Shown: positions 1-9,617 of the stretch, piece after piece
Layout: every line of letters starts with the position of its first letter
Numbering within the stretch: the stretch's first letter is position 1
NCBI RefSeq assembly: GCF_002890895.1
Contig: NZ_POUL01000001.1
Coordinates: 1-64,000, forward strand
Length of the DNA: 64,000 nucleotides
From: Stutzerimonas stutzeri
GTDB taxonomy: Bacteria; Pseudomonadota; Gammaproteobacteria; Pseudomonadales; Pseudomonadaceae
Reading direction: 5' to 3'
The notes under the pieces: model-generated
Told to the model about the DNA's origin: nothing
Databases searched by the model: none
What the model saw: the letters and a program-made list of their open reading frames with translations, nothing else
Program-made: the position numbers and the translations under genes

Positions 1-1
1 C

Positions 2-29
2 ATTCTACAGCAGCCTTGTTTCTCGTCAA
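2..29 (-). promoter_or_regulatory. Promoter a (leftmost) of a leftward rRNA-type promoter array
   Basis: On the minus strand a -35 TTGACG (24-29) is separated by 16 bp from a -10 TAGAAT (2-7). Just upstream (about 34-60) lies a stretch rich in A and T on the minus strand, rich in AAAA/CTTCTTC, that looks like an UP element. It is the most downstream of four similar promoters and fires out of the window to the left. The transcribed gene lies outside the window. The leader resembles what I remember of Pseudomonas 16S rRNA upstream regions, but this was not checked. Confidence 0.6.
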
Positions 30-110
30 GCTGTTTTTGAAGAAGTTTTTCTTTCTTCTCAACCGCTTGCGCTTCCGATCAACCTAGCGTCTCTCGTCAG
101 CGGGAGGAGA

Positions 111-138
111 ATCATACAGCGTTCAAACCCGCTGTCAA
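111..138 (-). promoter_or_regulatory. Promoter b of the leftward array
   Basis: The minus strand has a consensus -35 TTGACA (133-138), a 16-bp spacer and a -10 TATGAT (111-116). It sits 109 bp behind promoter a (measured between the -10 boxes) and has the same spacer length. This is the best -35 match of the four. Confidence 0.6.
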
Positions 139-216
139 CCACCTCTTTCAACCGCCTCCGATCAACCTGACCGAAGCCACTAACAGAGCCAAACCACCAC
201 CCTGCCAGCCCGGCGC

Positions 217-244
217 ATTCTACTCGAATTCGCCATCCGTGCAA
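217..244 (-). promoter_or_regulatory. Promoter c of the leftward array
   Basis: The minus strand has a -35 TTGCAC (239-244), a 16-bp spacer and a -10 TAGAAT (217-222), followed by the GC-rich discriminator GCGCCG. The TAGAAT-GCGC combination is typical of growth-rate-regulated stable-RNA promoters. Confidence 0.55.
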
Positions 245-313
245 GCCTTTATTTTCGCTAACTTCTTGATTTACAAGAGGTTTCGCCAAAGGCCTGCGCC
301 GGAGAAGGTGCGC

Positions 314-341
314 ATTATAGGCACTCAGATTCTCGCGTCAA
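314..341 (-). promoter_or_regulatory. Promoter d (most upstream) of the leftward array
   Basis: The minus strand has a -35 TTGACG (336-341), a 16-bp spacer and a perfect -10 TATAAT (314-319), followed by the discriminator GCGC. It is 97 bp behind promoter c. An A/T-rich region follows upstream (342-366). With promoters a to c it fills the 489 bp in front of mtaD, where I find no gene. Confidence 0.6.
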
Positions 342-359
342 CGGTTGTTTTAGCTTTGA

Positions 360-389
360 TTGAATTAAGGAACCGAGGCTGTCTATGCT
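360..389 (+). promoter_or_regulatory. Possible mtaD promoter
   Basis: A TTGAAT (360-365) and TATGCT (384-389) pair with an 18-bp spacer points rightward and would give mtaD a leader of roughly 90 nt. The match is only fair; it is listed because no better rightward promoter is visible before position 490. Confidence 0.25.
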
Positions 390-489
390 GCATATATATG
401 TACCAACATCGGACCCACCTTGGATTCCTTCAAACTGAGTTCTACAGGCCTTACACTCATATCCTTATCCTCATCATCCGAAGATCGAT

Positions 490-1821
490 ATGCCGCGCAT
501 ACCTGTAGAGCCGCTCGACCTGCTGTTACTTCCGACGTGGCTAGTCCCAGTCGAACCAGCTGGTGTTGTGCTGAAGAACCATGCGCTGGGAATCCGTGAC
601 GGGCGCATTGTGCTGATAGCTCCCCGTGAAGAGGCCGATCAGTATCTCGCTAATGAAACGCGTGACCTTTCCGGAATGCTTCTTGCGCCAGGGCTTGTAA
701 ATGCTCATGGCCACGCAGCGATGACCCTTTTCCGGGGACTGGCCGATGACCTGCCGCTGATGACGTGGCTACGCGAGCATGTTTGGCCAGCAGAAAGTCG
801 GTGGGTCGATGAGGCGTTCATCAAAACAGGCACCGAGCTGGCTATCGCGGAACAGCTGCAAAGTGGCATCACCTGTTTCTCAGACATGTACTTCTTTCCA
901 GAGGTTGTCAGCCAGCTCGCTCACAAGCACGGGATTCGCGCGCAGATAACGATTCCGGTGCTGAACTTCCCCATCCCGGGTGCCCGCGACGCCGATGAGG
1001 CTCTTCGTAAAGGCGTCGCGCTGTTCGACGACCTCAAACACCATCCGCGCTTGAGTATTGCCTTTGGTCCCCATGCTCCCTATTCAGTTGGCGACGATAA
1101 GCTGGAAAGCATCCGCACGCTGGTCGCGGAAATGGATATCGGCATTCATATGCACGTCCATGAAACTGCAAATGAAGTAGAAGAAGCGATTCGCGAGTAT
1201 GGCGAGCGCCCGCTCGCCCGCTTGGCCCGCCTGCAGCTTCTAGGGCCGCGCTTTCAAGCAGTGCACATGACCCAGGTCAACGACGACGACATCGCACTGC
1301 TGGTGGAGCACAACTGCAGCGTGATCCATTGCCCTGAGTCCAATCTCAAGTTGGCCAGCGGCTTTTGTCCTGTGGAGCGTTTATGGGAAGCAGGCGTCAA
1401 CGTGGCCATCGGTACCGATGGGGCAGCCAGCAACAACGACCTTGACCTACTGGGAGAAACCCGCACCGCGGCACTGGTTGCAAAAGCCGTGTCGGGCTCA
1501 GCGACCGCACTCAATGCCCATCGTGCGCTGCGTATGGCGACACTCAACGGTGCACGGGCGCTCGGGCTGGATGACCATACCGGATCCATCGAAGTCGGCA
1601 AATTTGCGGACCTGGTAGCCTTCGATCTATCGCGCCTAGCGCAGCAGCCTGTTTATGATCCCGTGTCTCAACTGATCTATTCCTGTAGCCGGGATTGCGT
1701 GCGACATGTGTGGGTCGCTGGCAAGCACCTGCTCGACGACCGTCAATTGACCCGCATGGACGAGGAACAGCTCATCGCCACCGCCCAGGAGTGGGGAAAC
1801 AAGATCGGCTCTAAACACTGA
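490..1821 (+). CDS. mtaD: 5-methylthioadenosine/S-adenosylhomocysteine deaminase-type amidohydrolase
   Basis: A 443-residue TRZ/ATZ-family amidohydrolase that deaminates the adenine ring of methylthioadenosine or S-adenosylhomocysteine in the cytoplasm, part of methionine/SAM by-product recycling. The metal-binding HxH lies in NAHGHAAM (H73, H75). Further metal ligands are expected in HMHVHE and in the [10 protein letters not shown] segment, which carries the catalytic Asp. Length is normal for the family. The start at 490 has only a weak GAAG ribosome site. The gene lies directly before ubiG, the order I recall in other pseudomonads. Substrate assignment rests on family and neighbourhood; a related deaminase activity is possible. 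Confidence 0.85.
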   Translation: MPRIPVEPLDLLLLPTWLVPVEPAGVVLKNHALGIRDGRIVLIAPREEADQYLANETRDLSGMLLAPGLVNAHGHAAMTLFRGLADDLPLMTWLREHVWPAESRWVDEAFIKTGTELAIAEQLQSGITCFSDMYFFPEVVSQLAHKHGIRAQITIPVLNFPIPGARDADEALRKGVALFDDLKHHPRLSIAFGPHAPYSVGDDKLESIRTLVAEMDIGIHMHVHETANEVEEAIREYGERPLARLARLQLLGPRFQAVHMTQVNDDDIALLVEHNCSVIHCPESNLKLASGFCPVERLWEAGVNVAIGTDGAASNNDLDLLGETRTAALVAKAVSGSATALNAHRALRMATLNGARALGLDDHTGSIEVGKFADLVAFDLSRLAQQPVYDPVSQLIYSCSRDCVRHVWVAGKHLLDDRQLTRMDEEQLIATAQEWGNKIGSKH

Positions 1822-1962
1822 GGCGAAGCTACCCTCAACCGATACTCCGCGACAAACTGACTTACACGATGCCTTCTATTGATGTCCTGCATCCGACCAA
1901 AGCTGGCAACATGGGCATTTGCAGCTCAAGCTTCCCCTTCAAGCTTCTAAATGGAACAAACC

Positions 1963-2661
1963 ATGAGCAACGTCGACCACGCCGAAATCGCCAAATTCGA
2001 AGCCCTCGCCCATCGGTGGTGGGATCGCGAAAGCGAGTTCAAACCGCTCCACGAAATCAATCCGCTCAGGGTCAACTGGATTGATGAGCACGTTTCGCTG
2101 GCCGGCAAAAAGGTCTTGGACGTCGGCTGCGGTGGCGGAATTCTCAGCGAAGCAATGGCTCAGCGTGGCGCTACCGTGACAGGGATTGACATGGGCGAGG
2201 CGCCTCTGTCCGTTGCCCGCTTGCATTTGCTTGAGTCAGAACTGGAGATAGATTACCGGCAAATCACTGCCGAGGCGCTGGCCGAGGAAATGCCTGCGCA
2301 GTTCGATGTGGTGACCTGCCTCGAGATGCTCGAACATGTGCCGGATCCCGCTTCGGTCATTCGGGCTTGCTACAAGATGGTGAAGCCCGGCGGACAGGTA
2401 TTCTTTTCGACGATCAACCGCAACCCGAAGGCCTATGCATTCGCCATTGTCGGCGCTGAATATGTGCTACAGCTGCTGCCGCGCGGTACGCATGATTACC
2501 GAAAGTTCATTCGCCCATCGGAGCTTGGCGCCTGGAGCCGCGAAGTCGGGCTACTGGTAAAGGACATCATCGGCCTGACCTACAACCCCCTGACAAAACA
2601 CTACAAGCTGTCACCTGACGTGGACGTGAATTACATGATCCAGACACTGCGGGAGGCGTGA
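1963..2661 (+). CDS. ubiG: Ubiquinone biosynthesis O-methyltransferase UbiG
   Basis: A 232-residue SAM-dependent methyltransferase that performs the two O-methylations of ubiquinone synthesis at the membrane. Motif [10 protein letters not shown] is at residues 51-59, after the typical N-terminus [15 protein letters not shown] chose the ATG at 1963 (MSNVDHAEI) over the in-frame ATG at 1951, because family members begin there and a GGA lies 7 bp upstream. The stop shares one base with the mupP start, so the two are translationally coupled. Confidence 0.95.
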   Translation: MSNVDHAEIAKFEALAHRWWDRESEFKPLHEINPLRVNWIDEHVSLAGKKVLDVGCGGGILSEAMAQRGATVTGIDMGEAPLSVARLHLLESELEIDYRQITAEALAEEMPAQFDVVTCLEMLEHVPDPASVIRACYKMVKPGGQVFFSTINRNPKAYAFAIVGAEYVLQLLPRGTHDYRKFIRPSELGAWSREVGLLVKDIIGLTYNPLTKHYKLSPDVDVNYMIQTLREA

Positions 2662-3329
2662 TGCGTCTGCGCGCAGTTTTATTTGATATGGACGGTACGC
2701 TGCTCGACACCGCGCCTGACTTTATCGCCGTGGCGCAGGCCATGCGTCTGGCGCGCGGCCTCGAGCGCGTACCTGACCAGCATGTGCGTGACGTAGTATC
2801 CGGTGGTGCCCGGGCGATGGTCCTCAGCGCTTTTGATGTCGACCCGCTTTCCGATGAGTTCGAGTTACTACGGCTGGAGTTTCTGGAGCGCTATCAACAG
2901 CATTGTGCAGTCGAGAGCCAGCTATACGAAGGGATGGCAGAGTTGCTCACCGAGATCGAACAAGCCGATCTGATCTGGGGCGTGGTTACCAACAAGCCAG
3001 TGCGTTTCGCCGAGCCGATCATGCAGCAACTGGGGCTTTCTTCTCGCTCCGCCGTTCTGGTCTGCCCCGATCACGTCAGCAAAAGCAAACCCGATCCTGA
3101 GCCGATGCTGTTGGCCTGCAGCCAGTTGGACCTCGATCCTGCAACAGTCTTGTTCGTTGGAGACGATCTTCGGGATATCGAGTCCGGGCGTGCTGCAGGA
3201 AGCCGCACGGCTGCTGTGCGTTACGGCTATATCCATCCCGATGACAATCCAGATACCTGGGGCGCGGATGTGGTGGTAAATCACCCGCTTGAGCTGCGCA
3301 GGTTTCTCGGGTCGCCAAGGCTCGACTGA
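2661..3329 (+). CDS. mupP: N-acetylmuramic acid 6-phosphate phosphatase MupP (HAD family)
   Basis: A 222-residue HAD hydrolase with the nucleophile motif [11 protein letters not shown] near the N-terminus, the Lys motif in SKSKPDPEP and the acidic motif [10 protein letters not shown]. In pseudomonads the ubiG-linked HAD phosphatase dephosphorylates MurNAc-6-P in the peptidoglycan recycling route that bypasses de novo UDP-MurNAc synthesis. The gene starts inside the ubiG stop (one-base overlap) with a strong GGGAGG. It could otherwise be read as phosphoglycolate phosphatase (Gph-like); the context favours MupP. Confidence 0.85.
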   Translation: MRLRAVLFDMDGTLLDTAPDFIAVAQAMRLARGLERVPDQHVRDVVSGGARAMVLSAFDVDPLSDEFELLRLEFLERYQQHCAVESQLYEGMAELLTEIEQADLIWGVVTNKPVRFAEPIMQQLGLSSRSAVLVCPDHVSKSKPDPEPMLLACSQLDLDPATVLFVGDDLRDIESGRAAGSRTAAVRYGYIHPDDNPDTWGADVVVNHPLELRRFLGSPRLD

Positions 3330-3405
3330 CCGACAACGGTCATCACCACTTTCACGATAATTACCAATGGGCGATCGCCCTACTCTGTTTTCTACGAGGC
3401 TTCAG

Positions 3406-4146
3406 ATGTTCGAGTACTCAGCCCGCCCCGACCTGCTCAAGGATCGGATCATCATGGTCACCGGAGCAGGCCGCGGAATTGGCGAAGCAGCCGCAAAAGC
3501 CTACGCAGCACATGGGGCGACCGTGCTCCTGCTGGGCAAAAACGAGGACAACCTCAACCGGGTCTACGATGAGATTGAAGCAGCCGGCTGGCCGCAACCA
3601 GTGGTAATACCGCTCAACCTCGAAACTGCCCTGCCACATCAATACGATGAACTGGCCGCGACCGTCGAGCGCGAGTTTGGGCGACTGGACGGGCTTCTAC
3701 TCAACGCCAGTATCGTGGGCCCCCGCTCTCCGATCGAACAGTTGTCAGGCGATAACTTCATGCGCGTAATGCAGGTGAACGTGAACGCTACCTTCATGCT
3801 CGCCAGCACCTTACTGCCACTGCTGAAACTGGCGGATGGCGCTTCGGTGATTTTCACGTCGAGCAGCGTCGGCCGGAAAGGTCGAGCCTACTGGGGCGGA
3901 TATGCCGTCTCCAAGTTCGCCACCGAAGGTTTGATGCAGGTACTGGCTGACGAGCTAGATGGCACCAGCTCCGTGCGCAGCAATAGCATCAACCCCGGCG
4001 CTACGCGGACAGACATGCGCGCCAAGGCCTATCCCGGTGAGAATCCTGCAGTCAACCCTTTGCCTGCTGAAATCATGCCTGCCTACTTGTATCTGATGGG
4101 TCCGGACAGTCGAGACGTCAACGGACAGTCACTCAACGCTCAGTAA
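3406..4146 (+). CDS. yciK: YciK-type short-chain dehydrogenase
   Basis: A 246-residue short-chain dehydrogenase/reductase with the nucleotide motif TGAGRGIG near residues 19-26, LNAS in the middle, and the catalytic Ser...Y-x3-K in SSSVGRKG and GYAVSKFA. The natural substrate of YciK is not known. The start at 3406 (MFEYSARPDLL) matches the family and has a GAGG-like site; the longer frame from 3367 lacks support. It follows mupP in the same direction after 76 bp. Confidence 0.85.
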   Translation: MFEYSARPDLLKDRIIMVTGAGRGIGEAAAKAYAAHGATVLLLGKNEDNLNRVYDEIEAAGWPQPVVIPLNLETALPHQYDELAATVEREFGRLDGLLLNASIVGPRSPIEQLSGDNFMRVMQVNVNATFMLASTLLPLLKLADGASVIFTSSSVGRKGRAYWGGYAVSKFATEGLMQVLADELDGTSSVRSNSINPGATRTDMRAKAYPGENPAVNPLPAEIMPAYLYLMGPDSRDVNGQSLNAQ

Positions 4147-4351
4147 GCACTCAGCAGGGGCGCCTGTTTTCCGGCGCAACGGCAGCGGCATACATGTCAA
4201 ATTGGCATCAGGCTGCCGTTTCGCTGGCAACCTCTTGCCACTAGCTTTGTAGCGCCGGGCTAAGTACTTGTTTTTGTGGCAATTATTAAGTTGGCATCAT
4301 ATTCGCTATAGAACCTTTATCAACGCAGGCAGCGTTCTGAGGTTCACTCCC

Positions 4352-5284
4352 ATGCTGGCAGACAAGCAGACCCCTTCTACAGTCGACATCGGCAGCGCCC
4401 GAATTCGACGCATGGACATCAGTTGCAGCGAGACGCTGTCGACAGGCCAATATGGCCTTTCCGAACGACTTAGACATCTGACGTTGCGCTTGCAAACCAG
4501 CCTTGAGCTCGACCGGCTACTGGAGTTCTTCTTCGAGGAGGTCCGCCATCTGGTTCCCCTGCGAGCCCTTTCGTACCGCCATTCGGGCACTGACTTCCAG
4601 CTTCAAATTGGCGAGACCAATGGCTTCGATGTCAGTTATTCGCTCTCCCATAGCGGGGACTGCCTCGGCGAGCTGCGCCTGTTCAGCCCGAAGTATGTGG
4701 CCGATCCGCTTCTGGATCAGCTCGAAGATGCCCTCGACTGCCTGCTATTCCCGTTGCGCAATGCGTTGCTTTACCGGCAAGCCGTTCAAGCCTCGCTCAG
4801 AGATCCGTTGACAGGTGCTGGCAATCGCGCAGCCATGGTCCAGTCTTTGACGCGCGAAACCGAATTGTCGCGCCGCCATTGCCAAGCCGTGTCAATCGTC
4901 ATGCTGGACATGGACCATTTCAAACACCTTAACGATACCTACGGACATCAGGCGGGAGATGCTGCCCTGAAAGCCACCGCGCTGCTGCTTAGAGAACAGC
5001 TACGCAACGTCGACATGGTGTTCCGCTTTGGCGGCGAGGAGTTCGTTCTGGTGTTGTCAAACACGGGGCCGGAGGCTGCGGCTGTTGTGGCCGAACGGAT
5101 CAGAGCCTCCATTCAGAACCTCTGCTTGCTGGTCGGGGACAAACAGGTCCGGCTATCAGCTAGCCTCGGCTGCGCTACCTACCAGCCCTGCGAGTCTCAG
5201 GATGATTTGCTGCGTCGCGCTGACCAGGCCCTGTACCAAGCCAAAAGAGATGGACGCAATCTGATCCGCGTTGCCTCGGCTTAG
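4352..5284 (+). CDS. Diguanylate cyclase with GGEEF domain and intact inhibitory site
   Basis: About 310 residues. The N-terminal ~145 residues form an unassigned, probably cytoplasmic, sensory domain. The rest is a GGDEF domain that makes cyclic di-GMP from two GTP. The active loop GGEEF is at residues 227-231, preceded by RNVD (218-221), the RxxD inhibitory site at the canonical five-residue distance, so product feedback is expected. The start is uncertain: I used the ATG at 4352 with a GAGG 9 bp upstream; the frame stays open to 4268. No transmembrane segment is visible. A terminator follows. Confidence 0.85.
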   Translation: MLADKQTPSTVDIGSARIRRMDISCSETLSTGQYGLSERLRHLTLRLQTSLELDRLLEFFFEEVRHLVPLRALSYRHSGTDFQLQIGETNGFDVSYSLSHSGDCLGELRLFSPKYVADPLLDQLEDALDCLLFPLRNALLYRQAVQASLRDPLTGAGNRAAMVQSLTRETELSRRHCQAVSIVMLDMDHFKHLNDTYGHQAGDAALKATALLLREQLRNVDMVFRFGGEEFVLVLSNTGPEAAAVVAERIRASIQNLCLLVGDKQVRLSASLGCATYQPCESQDDLLRRADQALYQAKRDGRNLIRVASA

Positions 5285-5314
5285 CAACAAAGGCTAGGTA
5301 GGCCAGCCAAACAA

Positions 5315-5345
5315 AAAGGGCGAGACCGTAATGGCCTCGCCCTTT
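5315..5345. terminator. Bidirectional terminator between the cyclase gene and rluB
   Basis: A 13-bp stem with one mismatch (AAAGGGCGAGACC against GGCCTCGCCCTTT) and a five-base loop, followed by CTATTT rightward and preceded by a run of A that gives a T run leftward. It sits between two convergent genes. Confidence 0.8.
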
Positions 5346-5368
5346 CTATTTAGCTTTTCGCTACACCG

Positions 5369-6502
5369 TCAAGGCCGTTTGGAGCGATCACCACGCCCGA
5401 AACCCGGACGTTGCCCTTCGGTTGCTGCCGGGCCATTACGCTTGGCAGGCGCCGGCTTGCCACGCTCGCGGCCAACAGCACTTGGCCGCTCCGCCACGGG
5501 TGTGCCGCGGCTGGGTTTGCTGCGCTCATCAGTATCGCGCGGCTTGCGTGCTGGTTTATCACCGCGTGCGCCTCGGCCGCGTCCCGCATCTCCAGGCGCA
5601 TCAGCTTCATGTGAAGAGCGCAGCACACGGGGGCGACGGTCGCCGCGACCGATAGGCTTGGCCACTTTACGCTGCATGCGATCAAGCTTGTCCTTGGCCT
5701 TGGCCTTCATACCTGGCAACGCCACTGACTTGAGGCCAACCTCTTCACTGAGGATATCGACTTCGCTTTGCGACATTTCACGCCAGCGCCCCATTGGAAG
5801 GTCTGAGGTCATGAACACAGGACCAAAACGCACACGCTTCAGACGACTGACCACCAAACCCTGCGACTCCCAGAGGCGCCGGACTTCGCGGTTACGGCCT
5901 TCCATCACCACGCAGTGATACCAATGGTTGAAGCCCTCACCGCCAGGCGCTTCCTGAATGTCAGTGAAACGGGCCGGGCCGTCTTCGAGCATGACGCCCG
6001 TCTTCAGGCGCTCGATCATTTCCTCGTCGACTTCGCCACGCACACGCACCGCGTACTCACGGTCCATTTCGTACGAGGGATGCATCAGACGGTTCGCCAG
6101 TTCGCCATCGGTGGTGAACAGCAGCAAGCCTGTCGTATTGATGTCGAGGCGACCAATGTTGATCCAGCGTCCCTCTTTTGGACGTGGCAACCGGTCGAAT
6201 ACCGTCGGACGACCTTCTGGATCGTCACGGGTGCAGATCTCGCCATCGGGCTTGTTGTAGATCAGCACGCGACGGACCGTTTCGGCCGCTTCTTCACGCT
6301 TGAGCAAGCGGCCATCGACGGCAATCGCATCGTGCAGATCGACACGCTGGCCGAGCGTCGCTACGGATCCGTTGACCTTGACTCGGCCAGCCGCGATCCA
6401 GTTTTCCACGTCTCGCCGCGAGGCAAGGCCAAGACGGGCCAGCACCTTCTGCAGTTTTTCGCCGTGGGCAATGTGAGGGGTTGTTTCTTCGTGTTCGGTC
6501 AT
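5369..6502 (-). CDS. rluB: 23S rRNA pseudouridine-2605 synthase RluB
   Basis: A 377-residue RsuA/RluB-family pseudouridine synthase: N-terminal S4 RNA-binding domain (KLQKVLARLGLASRRDVE...), then the catalytic core with the Asp motif GRLDINTTGLLLFTTDG. The last ~110 residues are a highly basic, Arg/Lys/Pro/Gly-rich low-complexity tail, common in Pseudomonas RluB, which probably binds rRNA. The ATG at 6502 has GGAGG 7 bp upstream, which decides against the longer frame from 6547. RluB rather than RsuA is inferred from length and tail. Confidence 0.9.
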   Translation of the reverse strand: MTEHEETTPHIAHGEKLQKVLARLGLASRRDVENWIAAGRVKVNGSVATLGQRVDLHDAIAVDGRLLKREEAAETVRRVLIYNKPDGEICTRDDPEGRPTVFDRLPRPKEGRWINIGRLDINTTGLLLFTTDGELANRLMHPSYEMDREYAVRVRGEVDEEMIERLKTGVMLEDGPARFTDIQEAPGGEGFNHWYHCVVMEGRNREVRRLWESQGLVVSRLKRVRFGPVFMTSDLPMGRWREMSQSEVDILSEEVGLKSVALPGMKAKAKDKLDRMQRKVAKPIGRGDRRPRVLRSSHEADAPGDAGRGRGARGDKPARKPRDTDERSKPSRGTPVAERPSAVGRERGKPAPAKRNGPAATEGQRPGFGRGDRSKRP

Positions 6503-6626
6503 CTGGGCACCTCCCGGTGTGGCAATTCCGATTGAAAGGCCGCGCACTATACGCGCAACGGTTTACCGAAGCACGAGAAGGTTAGCAGCCACAAAGGAGG
6601 CGCGCCTGGCACGCCTCGATCTGCCG

Positions 6627-7277
6627 TCAGCCTTTCGCCAAGGAGGCCAGAGCTTCAGCCGTGGCTTGCTGTATCGAAGCCCAATCCCCGTTCTTCAACG
6701 CGGCGCCATCAATCATCCAGGTTCCGCCGACGCACATGACATTAGGAAGCGACAGGTACTGAGCGGCATTGCCTGCATTGACGCCACCGGTGGGACAGAA
6801 ACGGACGTCAGCGAACGGTCCTCCAAGCGCCTTGATCGCAGCGACCCCACCACACACTTCGGCCGGGAAGAGCTTGAAGCGCCGATACCCGAGCGCGTAG
6901 CCACGCATGATGTCGGAGGCATTGCTGATGCCGGCCAACAGCGGCACGGAGCAATTGACGCCTGCTTGCAACAGTTCATCGGTGCAACCCGGCGAGACGA
7001 TGAACTGAGCACCCGCAGCCTCGACCTCGTCCATCATGCGCTTGTCCAGCACCGTACCGGCACCGACGCACAGGTTGGGCCGTTCCTGGCGCAGGCGGCG
7101 AATAGCAGTCAGCCCATGTGCCGAACGCAGGGTTATCTCAAGCGCCGTCAACCCACCAGCGGCGAGAGCGTCAGCCAACGGCAGGATTTGCTCCTCGCTG
7201 CCAATGGTGATCACCGGCAGGATGCGAGCTTCGGTACAGATCTTCTCGATCAGCGCGTTTTTCTGGTCCATGGTCAT
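6627..7277 (-). CDS. eda: 2-keto-3-deoxy-6-phosphogluconate aldolase
   Basis: A 216-residue class I aldolase that cleaves KDPG to pyruvate and glyceraldehyde-3-phosphate, the last Entner-Doudoroff step. The Schiff-base Lys is in RRFKLFPAE, the catalytic Glu in LTALEITLRS, and the phosphate-binding CPTGGV near the C-terminus. I chose the ATG at 7277 (MTMDQKNAL) because it has GAGGA 7 bp upstream; the frame upstream only overlaps pgl. It is the last gene of zwf-pgl-eda, 17 bp after pgl, so HexR control is expected. Confidence 0.95.
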   Translation of the reverse strand: MTMDQKNALIEKICTEARILPVITIGSEEQILPLADALAAGGLTALEITLRSAHGLTAIRRLRQERPNLCVGAGTVLDKRMMDEVEAAGAQFIVSPGCTDELLQAGVNCSVPLLAGISNASDIMRGYALGYRRFKLFPAEVCGGVAAIKALGGPFADVRFCPTGGVNAGNAAQYLSLPNVMCVGGTWMIDGAALKNGDWASIQQATAEALASLAKG

Positions 7278-7294
7278 GGAAAAGTCCTCGGGCC

Positions 7295-8008
7295 TCACGG
7301 GCACCAGTAGATCTCTAGAGGTGAATGCAGAAATGCGCGAATCGGCATCTGCGAAGGTTCGAGCCGCATGGCCTGGCGCAGCGTTTCCAGCTTGGCGGAG
7401 CCCTGAATCGCCAGGCATTGAACGCGTGCCGATGCCAGCAGCGGGAAGGTCATGCTGATGCGCTGCTCGGGACTGACGGGCGCCAGCATTGGCAGGCAAA
7501 GGTCACTACCGCTTTCATCCAACCCTTTTGCCAGCAGCGGACTGTTCGGGAACAGCGATGCGGTGTGTCCATCGTTACCCATCCCAAGCACCAGCACATC
7601 GATCGGCTGAGCGAAGCCCAACAGCTTCTCACTGGCGAGCTCTGCCGCTTGCTCCAGGGTCTCAGCGGCTTGATACAGACCCACAAGCTGGGCGTCGGCC
7701 GCTGCATGTTGTAGAAGATGTCGACGGAGCAAGCCTTCATTACTGTCCGGGTCTTCAGGTTCAACCCAGCGCTCGTCAGCCAAGCTGACCTGAACCTTGG
7801 CCCAGGGCAACTCGCGCACGGACAGCGCTTCGAGAAACGCTATCGGGCTCCGGCCGCCCGATACCACCAGGCTTGCTCGGCCATGATTGGCGACGGCGTA
7901 CTGCAACGCCCCCGCAACCCGATCGGCCAGCGCCTGCGCCAGCTGTTCCGGCCCAGGCAGACTGTGTGCCACGACGTCGGAGGGTAGATCGAGCTCAGAG
8001 ATCGCCAT
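7295..8008 (-). CDS. pgl: 6-phosphogluconolactonase
   Basis: A 237-residue NagB/SIS-like lactonase that hydrolyses 6-phosphogluconolactone made by Zwf. Typical blocks are [32 protein letters not shown] and [16 protein letters not shown]. The ATG at 8008 is preceded by GGGAGG; the first 14 bp overlap the 3' end of zwf, so translation is probably coupled. Confidence 0.95.
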   Translation of the reverse strand: MAISELDLPSDVVAHSLPGPEQLAQALADRVAGALQYAVANHGRASLVVSGGRSPIAFLEALSVRELPWAKVQVSLADERWVEPEDPDSNEGLLRRHLLQHAAADAQLVGLYQAAETLEQAAELASEKLLGFAQPIDVLVLGMGNDGHTASLFPNSPLLAKGLDESGSDLCLPMLAPVSPEQRISMTFPLLASARVQCLAIQGSAKLETLRQAMRLEPSQMPIRAFLHSPLEIYWCP

Positions 8009-9464
8009 ACCAAGACCTCCCGTCACGAGTAATCAATGCAATAGAAGCCACAGGCCCCCATGAACCCGCCGGATAGGGCTTGGGGGAATCCCCGATGCGC
8101 GACCAACCGTCGATCAGCTGATCGCACCATTTCCAGGCATATTCAATTTCATCCTTGCGGACGAACAGGTTCTGGTTGCCCTGCATCACCTCGAGCAGCA
8201 AGCGCTCATAAGCATCCGGAATGCGCGAGCTTTTGTAGGTTTCGGAGAAGTTCAGCTGGAGCGGGCCGCTACGCAAATGCATGCCTTTGTCCAGGCCCTG
8301 CTCTTTGGTCATCACCTGCAAGGAAATGCCTTCGTCCGGCTGCAGGCGAATGATCAGACGATTGCTGATCAGCGACCGTTGCTCGGGCGCGAAGATATAG
8401 AAAGGCGGCTCTTTGAAATGGATGACGATCTGAGAGACCTTTTCACCCATGCGCTTGCCTGTACGCAGATAGAACGGCACTCCGGACCAGCGCCAGTTGC
8501 AGATATCGGCCCGTAGCGCAACGAAGGTCTCGGTGCTGCTTTCGGCGTTCGAGTTCTCTTCCTCGAGATAACCCGGCACCTGCTTGCCGCCGACCGAACC
8601 CCCAACATACTGGCCCCGCACAACGTGCCGAGACAGACGCTCGGGTGTGATCGGCGCCAGCGCCTTGAGTACCTTTACCTTTTCGTCACGGATGCTGTCG
8701 GCAGTCAGGTCGCTCGGCGGGTCCATGGCAATCAGACACAGCAACTGCAGCAGGTGATTCTGAATCATGTCGCGCAGCTGGCCGGCCTGATCGAAATAGC
8801 CCCAGCGTCCTTCAATACCAACCGTTTCGGCGACCGTGATCTCGACGTGGGAGATGTGGTGCTGATTCCACTGGGTTTCAAACAGGCTGTTGGCAAAGCG
8901 GAGCGCGATCAGGTTCTGGACCGTTTCCTTGCCGAGGTAGTGGTCGATCCGATAGATGCGCGTCTCGGGGAAGTACTGCGCAACGGCATCGTTGACCAGT
9001 CGCGACGAGTCGAAATCATGCCCGATCGGCTTCTCCAGAACGACTCGCGTCTGCTCGGCCAATCCGGCCGCTGCCAGGTTTTCGCAAATCGAGCCATACA
9101 CAGCTGCAGGTGTGGCGAAATAAGCAATCAGCGGCATCTCGGGCGCGACCATTTCGGCCAGGGCCGCGTAGTCTTCCGCATTGCGAAAGTCCATGGTCAG
9201 ATAGCCCAGCCGGTCTTGGAATCGGCTGAGAACGCTTTCGTCCAGCTGAGCAGCCGGCACATAGCGACGCAGCGCCTGGTCGATACGCTCGAGATGAGCC
9301 GCCGGCTCGCCCGGATCACGCGACAGAGCCAGGATGCGCGTGTCGTTGTTCAGCAGCCCCGCTCTATCGAGCTGATAAAGTGCCGGGAACAGCTTACGCA
9401 GCGCCAAATCCCCGAGGGCGCCAAACAAGGCGAAGGTAGTTGCGTCAACAGTTATAGCAGGCAT
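7995..9464 (-). CDS. zwf: Glucose-6-phosphate 1-dehydrogenase
   Basis: A 489-residue G6PDH that oxidises glucose-6-phosphate to 6-phosphogluconolactone with NAD(P)+. It shows the N-terminal nucleotide-binding [19 protein letters not shown] and the substrate-binding/catalytic [13 protein letters not shown]. The true start is the ATG at 9464 ([11 protein letters not shown]); the frame upstream runs through the regulatory region. First gene of zwf-pgl-eda, divergent from hexR, with a HexR-type operator about 60 bp before the start codon. Confidence 0.95.
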   Translation of the reverse strand: MPAITVDATTFALFGALGDLALRKLFPALYQLDRAGLLNNDTRILALSRDPGEPAAHLERIDQALRRYVPAAQLDESVLSRFQDRLGYLTMDFRNAEDYAALAEMVAPEMPLIAYFATPAAVYGSICENLAAAGLAEQTRVVLEKPIGHDFDSSRLVNDAVAQYFPETRIYRIDHYLGKETVQNLIALRFANSLFETQWNQHHISHVEITVAETVGIEGRWGYFDQAGQLRDMIQNHLLQLLCLIAMDPPSDLTADSIRDEKVKVLKALAPITPERLSRHVVRGQYVGGSVGGKQVPGYLEEENSNAESSTETFVALRADICNWRWSGVPFYLRTGKRMGEKVSQIVIHFKEPPFYIFAPEQRSLISNRLIIRLQPDEGISLQVMTKEQGLDKGMHLRSGPLQLNFSETYKSSRIPDAYERLLLEVMQGNQNLFVRKDEIEYAWKWCDQLIDGWSRIGDSPKPYPAGSWGPVASIALITRDGRSWYGDL

Positions 9465-9524
9465 GATTTTTATATTAACCAAATTAGTCTGCGCGAGAGG
9501 TTCAGATGCGCAGTTTAAGCACAA

Positions 9525-9547
9525 TATGTTGTTATTAAAACAACATA
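9525..9547. promoter_or_regulatory. HexR operator between zwf and hexR
   Basis: A perfect inverted repeat with 8-bp arms TATGTTGT (9525-9532) and ACAACATA (9540-9547) around a 7-bp spacer. It contains TTGT-N7-ACAA, the published HexR consensus form (TTGT-N7/8-ACAA) in Pseudomonas. It lies between the divergent zwf and hexR starts, so it fits repression of zwf-pgl-eda and possible autoregulation, relieved by KDPG. Confidence 0.85.
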
Positions 9548-9617
9548 CACCGATTTTTTCGAACGCCGATTTCGCTACTATCCGTAGCCTTGGGCATGAG
9601 TCCCTGAAGGAAGAGAC

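Noticed and set aside
4166..4185. GC-rich hairpin after yciK as terminator
   Set aside because: The stem is only about five base pairs and no T run follows.
4225..4240. TGGCAA/TTGCCA resembling a sigma54 promoter before the cyclase gene
   Set aside because: The GG-to-GC distance is 9, not the required 10, and the motif is a simple short inverted repeat.
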